From assembly GCF_001949145.1 (NCBI RefSeq), contig NW_019091603.1:268134-285802 (forward strand): 17,669 nt of DNA, read 5' to 3'. The stretch is from Acanthaster planci. Taxonomy: Eukaryota; Echinodermata; Asteroidea; Valvatida; Acanthasteridae. Below, one piece after another: positions 7,967 through 17,202 of the stretch. Position 1 is the first letter of the stretch; every line of letters starts with the position of its first letter. The position numbers were made by a program, and so were the translations under genes. The notes under the pieces are model-generated. The model was not told where the DNA came from. It saw only the letters and a program-made list of their open reading frames with translations, and ran no database searches.

Positions 7967-8524
7967 TTAAGCTAGCTCATCAGTTAGTTTAAGTTCGTTT
8001 TCAACTAGCTTGTCTGACTTTCTCTTGTGGTTGCAACTCAAGCAGCAGAGCACACAATTTGACTAAATGTGACCTATAGAGTTGTCTAACCATTCAATAG
8101 TGCACAAGTTAGATTTACATTCTATGTACTGGAGCTTTACTCCACAGTCGCCATAATAACAGTACTTATAATCTTCTATTAACCCACGGCAGAAGTCTGC
8201 GTCTATGAAATGGTTTGGATCAAATCGATTATACTTCTTATCTTTATGATGGCAATTCTTAATCCAGTCATGAATTGTTACTTCTATAGGATGGTTACAT
8301 AATTTGCAGTCGTTTCTCTGTGTATTATGTTCACAAATTCTTCTTCCATCACACTCTCTACACTCTCGCTTCTGTCTACCATGGGGGCACTTGTTCTTAA
8401 GTATAATTTCCATTTTCTTAGCAATACACTGATTACAGAAGACATTAATGTTACCGGTTAATTTAACTCCAAAGTCGGTAATATCCTTTTGCTTCTTACA
8501 AATTTTGCAGATTTTACTTTCCAT
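7967..8524 (-). pseudogene. Cys/His-rich HNH-type endonuclease, one premature stop
   Basis: An ATG at 8524 opens 153 codons to a TAG at 8063-8065. The same frame continues 31 more codons to TAA 7967-7969, which supply a C-terminal Cys cluster (CVLCCLSCNHK). The layout is: zinc-ribbon CKIC...CNQC (residues 6-33); two CPHG/CEHN-type repeats with CxxC partners (46-76), as found in many giant-virus proteins; then an HNH-like core (CYYGDC at 122-127, IEWLDNSIGHI at 143-153) completed by the downstream Cys cluster beyond the stop. The family would nick or cut DNA using a metal held by His and Asn. It is visibly more A+T-rich than the neighbouring capsid and polymerase genes, consistent with cargo acquired separately. 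The stop falls just before the last metal ligands, so a shortened product would probably lack a complete fold. Confidence 0.75.
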
Positions 8525-8565
8525 CTTTATTTATAAAATATGTAATTAAAATATTGTCTAATATT

Positions 8566-9198
8566 TTATTGAATACAATAACTCACTGGGGGCTCGGTAT
8601 TTAAAATCAACTTGCTAAATTTAACGTAGCGAAAACATGCTTTCGATTGATCACGCTCTTCGTCGAGTACAACGTCGTCTTCATCCAAACATTGGTCGAA
8701 TGAATTCTTATCCTTGCAATAAAACATAGCAATCCAGGCCGTGTTTTCACGGTAGTCCTTCAACACAGAGTTATACTTTTGCAACAATAACCAGCATGAA
8801 TGGTTAAAATGCCTACCACTGAAAGCCATTTTGCTCAAGGCACATGTACTGCTTCCTTTGTATTTTTTTACGATATTCAATGAACTGATCGGCAGCACAA
8901 TCGTCCCCGATAAATAAACAGTGTGTGCCATCGAACACCTTTTGATACAGGTCAATCGCCTCGTTTAATTCGACATTCTCCCGATCTAAATCACACAGAT
9001 GTACATTTTCGTCTGTATATATCCATAGACGATTTAAATAAGTCTTATTCTTAAACTGTGTCGGGCAAATGATTACGACAGCTTCAAACGCCAACCGATA
9101 CACGGTTTCTAAAAGATCCAAATCCACTGTGTTTTACCGCTACCCATTTTGCCCACGATTAAGGCGCAGTGTGGCTTCTTGTACATGTTTAAGCTCAT
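8566..9198 (-). pseudogene. A32-like DNA-packaging ATPase, two frameshifts
   Basis: The ATG at 9198 opens the first frame, 15 bp after the capsid stop. It holds the Walker A loop GKMGSGKT within the first 25 residues and ends at a TAG within about ten codons. A second frame (to 8813) carries DLDLLETVYRLAF and a Walker B-like CLFIGDDCAAD. A third frame (to TAG 8566) holds the family's typical tail, SKMAFSGRHFNHSCWLLLQK and onward (sensor region), and ends near the stop. Total is about 210 codons, in the normal range for the Polinton enzyme. Walker B shows 'IGDD' at the position of the acidic pair. Breaks lie near 9128 and between 8830 and 8880. The enzyme would pump element DNA into the capsid, and adjacency to the capsid gene supports this. 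Confidence 0.88.
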
Positions 9199-9213
9199 TC
9201 ATTTTAAACCGGC

Positions 9214-10444
9214 TCACACTTTTTTAATAAACCAAACTTTTAAAATTCCCATCCCTACTGTCAATTGCATGTCCATCACCAAAAACACGTACACTGCCAA
9301 CGGGCGGGCAGTTTCTGCTTCCCCTTCCATCTGTATCGATATGTCACCTCCACCTCCCAAGGGCCGACCCGATCCGTGTGCTGCATTGTCGTCCGAACTC
9401 CTGAAGTCGAACCAAAGTCCATATTTGTCCTTTAAATAATCAGCCATGTCAACATCCGTCAAGTTTAGGTCCTTTATTACCGATTGAGCCGATTCAGTAT
9501 CCGAGTCACCAAAGTACTTGTTAACTTCTGCCAAATGTTGATATTCAAATAGCCTTTGTGAATACAGCTGATTTGGTTCACCCTCTACCGTGACTTCTGT
9601 TTTACTTATATGTGGGTTACAGAATCTTTGGGTTTTTTCCATTTGGATCTTTGAACAGAATCAAAACATCCTTCAAACTTTTAATCGTCTGATCGATGCT
9701 AATGTTCCACAACCTGTCTGACTTATTTACCGCCTGCTTCTTCCAAGAATGAATTCGGTCAAATAAATAGTACACGAGGCCTTTGTGCCCTTGCCTCACA
9801 GTTTGCGCCAGGTCTCGATTGGTTACGATTTCGTATTCTAGGGTCAAGTCTGAAATTGAATACTCGGCTGATGTGTCTGTGGAATTGACCACTTTGTCAT
9901 GCGAATTAAAAGTCAGTTGATACGTCAGAGGTTCTTTAAAACCTGACGGATAAAACAGCCCGTGATCTGTCAATAAAGGTGTGTCCAACAGAATCGCGTA
10001 TCTATTTTTAAAAGCGTCTGCGATGGCTTTGTCTTGATCGTCATTTGCAGCCACGTTCTCTCTTTCAAGGCCAAAGTAAGCCATGTTTTTAGTATGTGAC
10101 AAAGGTAGCCAGTTGTCTTTAAAGTTGTGAAACACGTCTGCGTCTCTGTAACTAGCGATTTTGTTACCCTGTAGACGGACATTTATTTCGCAGATCAGGT
10201 TTCTTGCCCTGTTATTATAAACGGTGCGATTGTCGTCCGACACTCCCTCTAGGTCCAATTTGAAAGCCAATTTCGCGGTGCCCTGAACAATTATGTCGTA
10301 TACGGGAATTTTAAGTTCAGCTTGTGGCGTGCTGTGATTGTGCTTGGTTGTGTGTGATGGTGACTTCGTGCCGTTCGCCTTTAATTGCCCATGGAATTTG
10401 AGCCAGCGGCTCGGGTTTAATTTTTTAGAGTATTGTTACGACAT
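9214..10444 (-). pseudogene. Major capsid protein (double jelly-roll type), broken
   Basis: The frame from ATG 10444 meets TAA at codon 3 (10436-10438), then stays open to 9617. A second frame, entered near 9640-9655, runs to TGA at 9214-9216. Together they make about 410 residues. Recognisable features are a start region with AELKIPVYDIIVQ, a strand-rich core including TVYNNRARNLI, and the conserved late block PNQLYSQRLFEYQ. The C-terminal signature WFDFRSSDDNAAHGSGRPLG is followed by a strand-turn-strand ending (VYVFLVMDMQLTVG). I know this signature from the capsid proteins of animal Polinton/adintovirus elements, so the assignment rests on remembered family pattern plus position next to the packaging ATPase. 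The frame change falls at an A-run, so one lesion could be an assembly error; the codon-3 stop is not explained that way. A solo LTR lies 12 bp upstream of the start. Confidence 0.82.
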
Positions 10445-10452
10445 TTCTTAAT

Positions 10453-10456
10453 ATAT
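10453..10456 (+). repeat. Target-site duplication, left copy (ATAT)
   Basis: ATAT directly precedes the LTR's TG and is repeated at 11796-11799 directly after its CA. A 4-bp duplication fits Ty3/Gypsy-type integration. The short A+T sequence could also match by chance. Confidence 0.65.
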
Positions 10457-10983
10457 TGTTGCGCACCCGCAAATCTTGGAATTCTAGCGCCCCCTAGTTT
10501 TACTCGTTCTCGGTACTTGCATTTCTCAGGGTCTCTTATTTAGCTCAGCTATGTATTATGGACATGTAGCAGAGATGCTAATTTTGTATTAAGTTATTCA
10601 TGCTGTACTCTGGCGTGATCGCGTGTTCCTTCGCTCCTTTATCCTTGTGTTTTCTCTGCTGTTTTAGCATTTGGAAATTCCCCTCCATGTGGCTGCGTGG
10701 TTGGGCGTGGTAAGGTTCCCTGAAATGCTAATGTCCAGAAACCTCAGACTTTGTAACTGTCAATCATTCGCCACAGATGACCGGGTAAGAACTTTCACGC
10801 ACCCGGCTCTACACTTTGTACACGCGACTTCTTATTCTGTATTTTACCTTTTTACACACGAAACTGAGATTCTTGCACACGACTCTAGCAGGAAGTCATG
10901 TGCCCCTTTGAGATGGAAGACTTTCATTGGTTGAGCTGTTCAGCGACGCTCATATTTTATTAATTCCTAAGCCTCTAGAATCC

Positions 10984-10992
10984 TATAAATAG
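10984..10992 (+). promoter_or_regulatory. LTR TATA box
   Basis: TATAAATAG lies about 528 bp into the LTR, with a G/C-rich transcribed-like sequence starting some 25-30 bp downstream, as expected for an LTR core promoter. Confidence 0.6.
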
Positions 10993-11675
10993 AGCAGATT
11001 TTCCTTAGCTCGTCGGTCAGGTGCGGCGGACCAAACCCTTATTGCGAGAGCGGAACCCAACGTAGTGCGGCCGTTGGACCCTTACCAAGAGAAGTGCGAT
11101 AGTAACCATTCTTATGGCGAAGAAATGTAACCATATGAATGGCCAGCTAACTTAGCTTGGACCGATGCGAGAGCAGTACGAATTAGCCCAGGGTGCTAGT
11201 GAGAGTCGTAGCGGCCCGTCACCGCTACGTCCGAACCGATTGCCGGGCGAGACACCCCCGTGTCCCTCGCCACAGATGTCCTGCTAACTAGCCCAGTCCT
11301 CCCCATCTCTACGCTGAGCAAATGGTACACAGTGCGACGATCTTATCATTGCGCTCAACTCATTGCGGTCTGAGCGGCAGTGCGGTCGGTACATACCGGC
11401 GCTGGCCCCGTCCAGCCCTTGCTAGTCACCGTGGTGGTCCGGGACAGCTCCAACCACGGCCCGGCCTGATGAGTGTAGCCTAGCTGTGCGATGCTACACA
11501 CACGTACCGTACCCACTCCGTCTGACTTGCATTTCCAATGGTCCTGCCAAACCGTAGTTTAGTTACACTCATATACAACTTCGCCTCTCTATAACTTTGC
11601 CTTTTGTGTGTTGTATTATGTTAAGCTACACCTTCTTCAAATCCACATTGAACTTTGATGAAGAGAAGTGAGAGC

Positions 11676-11681
11676 AATAAA
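11676..11681 (+). promoter_or_regulatory. LTR polyadenylation signal AATAAA
   Basis: A canonical AATAAA lies 114 bp before the LTR's terminal CA, in the same orientation as the TATA box. It would mark the R-U5 end. Confidence 0.6.
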
Positions 11682-11795
11682 CCAACCATACAGTTTGACT
11701 GTCACCCAAACCCCTTGTTTCACCCCAAATATCACATCCCGTAGACACTAATGAAGTCCATGCTACCATCGACTTGATATTTAGGGAACGCAACA

Positions 11796-11799
11796 ATAT
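11796..11799 (+). repeat. Target-site duplication, right copy (ATAT)
   Basis: This matches 10453-10456. Together the two copies bracket the solo LTR. Confidence 0.65.
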
Positions 11800-11812
11800 A
11801 CTGTTTTATATC

Positions 11813-12064
11813 TTACATAAAAATCTTAAATAAGAATGACAACACGATTAACGATACGCCTGCCACCAAAACTAGATCTTCGTATTTGCCCAATAAATTG
11901 CGCTTGCGAAATGTTTCAGCGCCCATGTCTGCTAGTACTTCTTGAATCTCTAAAAGCATGTCGACGTGGTGGTGTATTTCAGCTCTCATGTTGCCTAGCA
12001 TGCCTTCGATATTCGTTTGATTGGCTTGAATTTCTGCCAATTGATCTTTCACTTCGCTATTCAT
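11813..12064 (-). CDS. Small tail-anchored coiled-coil protein, open
   Basis: This is an 83-residue intact frame with ATG at 12064. The first 60 residues are polar and helix-prone (QLAEIQANQTNIEGMLGNMR), with heptad-like Ile/Leu spacing and a HHHVDMLLEIQEVL stretch. The last 20 residues are a membrane helix (LVLVAGVSLIVLSFLFKIFM), so the protein would be tail-anchored. The motif CCTTTATATAAATTAAAAC lies directly before the ATG. Upstream is a divergent plus-strand gene (12109) only 44 bp away, and downstream was the capsid gene before the LTR split them. No family recognised; a minor membrane or virion protein is inference. The frame has no visible lesion. Confidence 0.7.
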   Translation of the reverse strand: MNSEVKDQLAEIQANQTNIEGMLGNMRAEIHHHVDMLLEIQEVLADMGAETFRKRNLLGKYEDLVLVAGVSLIVLSFLFKIFM

Positions 12065-12071
12065 GTTTTAA

Positions 12072-12083
12072 TTTATATAAAGG
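12072..12083. promoter_or_regulatory. TATA-like motif between divergent genes 12064 and 12109
   Basis: TTTATATAAAGG (plus) is CCTTTATATAAA on the minus strand, 7 bp upstream of ATG 12064 and 25 bp upstream of ATG 12109. The near-palindromic TTTATATAAA core could serve both directions. The same string precedes the polymerase start (17203-17215). Confidence 0.6.
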
Positions 12084-12108
12084 TTTTTAAAATGTGTGTA
12101 TTTTAAAA

Positions 12109-12528
12109 ATGGCGAGCGCTTTAATGATGGTAGGAGGAGTTATGGTAAACGCTTTGGAATTTACGGGTTCAAATTTTTTATTTAGTAGTTTATCAAAAAG
12201 TAAAGTAGACGAAGAACGTAAAAGACACGACCCTGCATTGGAACAACTGGCGTCAGTAGAACAAGCGTGGGAACAAAATCATGTTCACATGCTAGACTTT
12301 TTAAACAAACGCATGAGACAAGAACGTGCGAGCCAACACACATTTGTAAACGTGGACGAACCGTTGCAAGCTTACAGCGAATTGACAGGTAAACACGTGT
12401 TGCCGTTGCCGCCAGGGCCCAAGTTGTCTGATTTCTACGTGCCTTCCGAAGATCAAAAGGTGAGAGAATTGGTGTGGATTTTAGGGGGAACTGCTTTGGT
12501 CAGTTTTTTGGCGTACCGGTTTAGTTAG
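12109..12528 (+). CDS. Two-helix membrane protein of Polinton-like elements, open
   Basis: I chose ATG 12109 (MASALMMVGG...) because the upstream ATG at 12092 closes after four codons and 12094 is only a GTG. The 139 residues start with a hydrophobic helix (ALMMVGGVMVNALEFTGSNF). A charged middle follows (VDEERKRHDPALEQL and a Trp/His-containing helix), then a YSELTGK...PKLSDFYVPS linker, and the protein ends in a second helix (LVWILGGTALVSFLAYRF). The 'GGxxVNALxFxGSNFLFS' start and 'LSD(F/Y)YxPS' linker are ones I remember from small proteins in cnidarian Polinton-like elements; their role is unknown to me, and a virion membrane or minor capsid function is a guess. It is followed after 26 bp by the integrase. 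No lesion is visible. Confidence 0.75.
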   Translation: MASALMMVGGVMVNALEFTGSNFLFSSLSKSKVDEERKRHDPALEQLASVEQAWEQNHVHMLDFLNKRMRQERASQHTFVNVDEPLQAYSELTGKHVLPLPPGPKLSDFYVPSEDQKVRELVWILGGTALVSFLAYRFS

Positions 12529-12554
12529 GTTTATTTTAAAAAAGCTTCTAAGTT

Positions 12555-13540
12555 ATGAATAAAGTAAAAGGCAAATCAAAGAACAAAGAATTTAGTGAGT
12601 TGTTTTTTAGTCCACAAGGCTACTGGCAAGGTGAAAGCGCCGTGACCACTAGCATCAAAAGACAGGGGCAGACAAGCCCCTTATTAGAAACTGGTTAAAA
12701 AAGCAGGCTATTTGGCAGATTTCTTTACTCTTATTTAACCTTGTGGCCCCCAATGACGAGCACCAATTGGACGTGCTATACTTACCTTCGGATCGAGTAC
12801 ACCATAAAACTTATGCTTTGAGTATAAAAAAGTATGCTTTGACCGTAGTTGACGTGGGTTCCAGGTACAAAGAGGCCGAGCCGTTGACCAGTAAAATGGC
12901 CGAACAAGCATCAGAAGCTATTAAACAAATTTACAATAGGTTGCCCTTGACTTGGCCCAAGTTAATCGAGGTAGATTCAGTTTCAGAATTTAAAGGCGAG
13001 CTTAAAAAGTTGTTTAACAAACACGACGTCGAAATTCAAGTGGCGAACCGGGCATTCATAGGTCGCAGGGAATCGTTGAATGGTTTAATAGGACTTTAGC
13101 TGAAAGGCTGTTTGGACATCAATATGCATAAGAAAAGTTAAACGTCCGCATACGAAATGTGGAATGGGTGAACCGTTTGCCCTAAGTAATAAAATTGCTA
13201 AACGAGGAAAAGATGCCTTTAATTGACAAAGAGCCTGCAGAAGCCATCAAGTTAGATCAAATGAAACAAGCACCAGCAGCGCCTCTTAAAAGCGAGCATA
13301 GCACATGTGAACTTGGCCCTGAAGTTTTAGTGCGGTACCTTTATTACCCACAGATCAAGGGCCACAGATCCCGTCTGGTCTGTAGACGCTTGAGAAACGT
13401 ACGAGCCAATTTAAACAGGTAACCGTCAAGCGCGTAAAAACGGGACCACTTTATATTATTTATTAAACGGGCCCAAGTGGACTTTTGTGAGACAAGAACT
13501 TCAAGTTATTCCTGAAGACACCGAATTACCTCCAGCTTGA
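12555..13540 (+). pseudogene. Polinton-type integrase (rve, DD35E), broken
   Basis: The ATG at 12555 opens 47 codons with the family's 'SPQGYWQG' start. A frameshift near 12690 leads into the core frame (to 13099), and a second near 13060 leads into the frame that ends at 13422 with in-frame TAA at 13129-13131 and 13183-13185. A third break near 13415 reaches TGA 13538-13540 (VIPEDTELPP). Catalytic residues are visible: D in HQLD, D in EVDSVSEF, and E in QGIVEWF after the break, about 35 residues on. The TVVDVGSRYKEAEPL strand and the NRTLAERLFGHQY block are typical. A 21-bp local duplication (TATGCTTTGA at 12812 and 12833) inserts about seven residues before the second core strand. It would have joined the element to host DNA. 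Its 3' end overlaps that of the polymerase by 40 bp. Confidence 0.9.
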
Positions 13541-16500
13541 ACTGCTTGATAATGCCTGAATGCTAAAGCGTCAAGTCCGTCTGATAATACATAACGCTTC
13601 GTGTCTAACGGTGGGAGACTTAACTTATTTTGTAACACTGTGAATATTAGATGTTTGTCAGATCTGAACAGTTGCTGTTTAAAACAGTGTTGTACCCGGT
13701 CAAATAGACATCTCTTATAAGCCTCGTGCGTACATTTTGGGTCTAATACAGACAATCTCTGATATCACTCAACCACCAAATTCATCTTTCATTTTACCGA
13801 TTACTTTTTTATTTTTCGAATTGTAAAGTATATGATCCATTGGGTAATTGCTCAAATCGAATAAGCTGCTCTTTTTACGCAGGTAAATGGTTAAATCGTC
13901 GGTTTGAATCTCGACTAATAAACTGTCGGTGTCAGTGTACAAAAGACAGACGTCCGAACCAAAGTCTGCTTTCAACTCGTTAAAATAGAAGTTGTACGTT
14001 AGTCTTGGACAGATCTAACACGCTTACGTCGCAGTAAATGGGCTTATTTAACTTGGTCTTTATGCAATACATTTCGACAAATGAGAGCTCACATTTTTTA
14101 AAAGGAGTAGTCGTGTCATAATGTGGTTTAGAAGTTAAACGCTTGTATCGATCGACGTCTTGTGCATCTCTAAACAGGTGCCCAATGATTCGGTGCCTCA
14201 CATTTTCCATCGTCTTGCCAAAGACTTTTTTGAAATCTGACTTGGCTAATTTATGCAGCTCGGTATTTTTGTCAATGTAACTTTTCATCCACGCTGCCTG
14301 TTGAAAGGACATTACGTGGTGCACGTCTTTCAGTTCTAAACCGAGTTCTAAATACCTCTTTAACGTGCGGTAGTGAAGCACGTATTTGTGTTTGATACCC
14401 AAAGTCGCCACCAGCTTGTCTACAGAGATAACTCTTTCTCCGTTGTTGACCAAGTCTTGTTGGTACACTGACAACCATTCATTTGGAACTACTAAGTTTT
14501 CGGGTGCTAGTGGGAAGTCGTTGTGTTTGTCATGTAAATGTTTTGGGTAGTCTAACATGACTTTGTGCATGTTGCCTTTTGAAACCCCACAAGAAACCCA
14601 AAAATAAACTCGGGGGTAAACTTGGTTATGTCTTTAATCCATTGAAATTGTCGCATCAGTAAAGGCTGACTCATGGCCCATCCGTATAAGTTGTTCACGT
14701 CTAGATACATGATGTGTGATGTCGGTTTGTCGGGGTCGTAATTTTTAAAATCTGGATTGTTTGCTTTCGCGTAACGTTTGCTTCTACGCTCGAAATGCCA
14801 CCTCTTTTGGCCATTTCAAAAAACAGATGCTTGTCCATGCCGGTCAAGAGTTCGAGGTCCACGCCAGAATCTTTTAAAAGTGCGTCCCATAATAACCGCG
14901 GTGATATGTAATAGTTGGCTGGGTCTAAACTGTAGTGCTTCTTACACACTTTACGAAAATTTTCAAACACACCTGACAGTAACAATATGTCAGTTTCTAC
15001 ATTATAAATCGTGGTAGTCTCCGAGATTTTTACAACCGAAGGTTTGCCACACGTTTTGGGCCCGGGAGTATTATTCCTCTGAAACAGGCGCCTGCCTCAA
15101 CGAGCTGTAAAACGCGGCTATTGGAGGTAGGCTTGTTTCCTCAAATCTATCAAAGGAATTGATGTATTCGTACAGGTAAATTCCCTTTTCTAAAAGTAGG
15201 CTCGTGATATCTGGGAACCTTTCGCGAAGTACATTGAAATCATCCGGGGAACAACTTTTAACCAATCGATCGAGTGAAGCTGCCATGAAATGAAATGAGT
15301 CCAGAAACCTAAGCTGACCGAGTCTAAACAAAATGTAGTTCTCGGTGTTTTTAGCGATTACTTTAATCTCCTTCCCCTTGAACTTGCACGCACCCTGCAT
15401 GATTAAATGTGCGTCATATTTCTCCAAATTGTGCAGCCCTATCGGGATGGGCGTTTGATTGGGCACTACTCTTAACTTGAGGTTGCAGTGAGCGTGTGCA
15501 GGACCTCGATATTTACCCGTTACGTGACAATGTTCTCGGACTTCTCTATACTTGTTGATGGGCTTTTCACAAGTCATGCAAATGAAGTCTTTGAAAACAC
15601 GGTCGTTTAAGGAAATAAAGGCTGTCTTTTCACCTTTAGTTTTTGGTTCTTCCGGGATTTTACATTGGCATTGTGATTCTTTGGTTTTGCCCATATGTCT
15701 TTCGCAAATCCAGCATGTGTTACAGTTTTCGTAGATTTTTTGTAACTCGCACGACCAGGTTAGGGGTTTTGGATTGGCAAATGCTTTATCGATTGTACCG
15801 ACTTCCCTACTTAGAGACTGCACAAATTTAACGGCTGCGTCTTGACCTCTGTATATTGTGCGATTGGTACACACACCATCACATCTAACGACTGCGTAAG
15901 AGTAGCTGTAGGGTTTGTGAATTTGTGTTTTGACCGTGTTTGTGTATGTAGGTGGTACACTCTCCAAAACAGATTCGAAATCCGCATAGATAATAAAAGG
16001 GGCGTCCTGCTTGTTTTCAAACTTGAGAATGTTTTTGCCTTTTTTGGGTAACACTACTTTACACGCTGCCGTGTCCATTCCTTGGCAGTTTTCTTGGTGT
16101 TTGTCTCACCGTTGTTCAGTTTGAAAGTGAGAAAGGCAATTGAAATACCAGTATAATTCAGCTTTATGTTTAGTGGCATCTAACGAGAGAAACTTTTAAT
16201 CCAACAATAATGGCTTGTCTCACCTCTGGTTAAGTACAGTAAATTGATCCGTTCGTGTATATGTTTAGTTCGGTAGAGTATGTAAATACCTTCTTTCTCT
16301 GAGTAACCAAATATGTTGATTGCCCAGTTGTTTTGCTATTCGATTTGTGGAATCTGTGACACAGGAGTGTGAAAGTCTAAGTTTGAAAAGTTTAAACCGT
16401 TGTCTGCAGTGTAAGTTGAAGTTCTATCCTCGTGTAACTTATAATTTGAATTAATTTCCAGCTGATGTTTTACATGGTCTATGTTTAACTTTAAAGCAGC

Positions 16501-17195
16501 TCTCAACGCCCAGCAAATACACTCCGAGTCATTTTGGTTTTGGACGATACTGATTCCCCTAGTGTTTTGGGCAACAAAATGTAAGTCGCTCCTACTGGGT
16601 TAAACTTTACCATGTTAATGTAGAACGCCACAACCTTATCAAACACCCTGCCAGATATTACTCGTGAATGTGAACACACCAAGTTTGGTCTCTACTCCAG
16701 GATTTTCCATTTTGAACTGAACCTTGATTGCCGTTTGTAACTTGTAAGAATTTAACTGTTTTAACTCGGCCAACGCCTCGTCTTCAATAGACTTTTTGTG
16801 GAAATCAAAAAAGCATATCAAGTCATCGGCAAAGAAAGTAGGCACCAGTTTCCAGTTTTGGAAGCGCCTGATTCTTTGGATATTTACCTCTTCGATTGCC
16901 TGCGGTTTAATGTGTGATTTAATCGCGGTAATTAGGTCTTTGCATAGTACGTTCCCCTTTGTGCCTGTGGCCGTGAATGTGATGCTGTTATCTTGTACTA
17001 TCAGTAAGAGTTGAGATTTTTTAATTGCTGTTGGCCCGCTTGAATAGCTTGTACGAGTTCCGGTTTTGTGTGCCTTTTTTACGGGGTGGTGGTAATGTAA
17101 TGTGTATTGTTTCACAAAGTCATATAAAATGACATCTTCAATCGCCGAAAGTCTGATAATATAGGACGGTGTTGTGGTCTGGTTTCTTTGTTCAT
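13501..17195 (-). pseudogene. Protein-primed family B DNA polymerase, heavily decayed
   Basis: The ATG at 17195 follows CCCTTTATATAAATAG, and at least ten frames follow each other along the gene. Recognisable in order are an N-terminal domain (17115-16639), NDSECICWALRAAL (about 16530), and IYADFE (Exo I, about 15990). A Cys/His insertion follows (CMTCEK...REHCHVTGKYRG, about 15540-15480), resembling a recombination-endonuclease-VII finger, then HNLEKYDAHLI (Exo II, about 15415). YLDVNNLYGWAM is palm motif A (about 14705-14670), VFGKTMENV the remnant of motif B (about 14215), and LYTDTDSLL palm motif C (about 13935). Last come YKRCLF and DGLDALAF. In-frame stops lie at 16336-16338 and 15071-15073. 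Frame changes lie near 17120, 16660, 16600, 16170, 16100, 15005, 14790, 14575, 13990 and 13770. Segments are missing before VFGK and between RPKMY and THEAY. The enzyme copied the element from a protein primer and is not functional here. Confidence 0.92.
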
Positions 17196-17202
17196 GTCTC
17201 TA

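Larger units (their letters stand above)
10457..11795. mobile_element. Solo LTR of an LTR retrotransposon, 1339 bp
   Basis: The ends are TGTTGCG at 10457-10463 and CGCAACA at 11789-11795, a perfect 7-bp inverted repeat with the TG...CA of LTRs, flanked by ATAT on both sides. Inside, in plus orientation, is a TATA box (TATAAATAG, 10984-10992) preceded by non-coding U3-like sequence and followed by a GC-rich region. A polyadenylation signal AATAAA lies at 11676-11681, about 115 bp from the end. No gag or pol ORF, primer-binding site or second LTR is present, so this is the product of LTR-LTR recombination. The U3-R-U5 order suggests plus orientation. The long spacing from TATA box to polyadenylation signal (about 690 bp) is unusual but possible in large Gypsy or BEL LTRs. 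Its clean ends contrast with the decayed genes around it, so it arrived later. Confidence 0.85.

Noticed and set aside
10671-10934. 87-codon ORF inside the solo LTR
   Set aside because: It lies in the U3-like region upstream of the TATA box with no retroviral protein features; not a gene.
5481-17195. Idea that in-frame TAA/TAG codons are reassigned (alternative genetic code)
   Set aside because: An in-frame TGA occurs as well (7256 gene), and most genes also carry frameshifts and deletions, so decay is the simpler reading.
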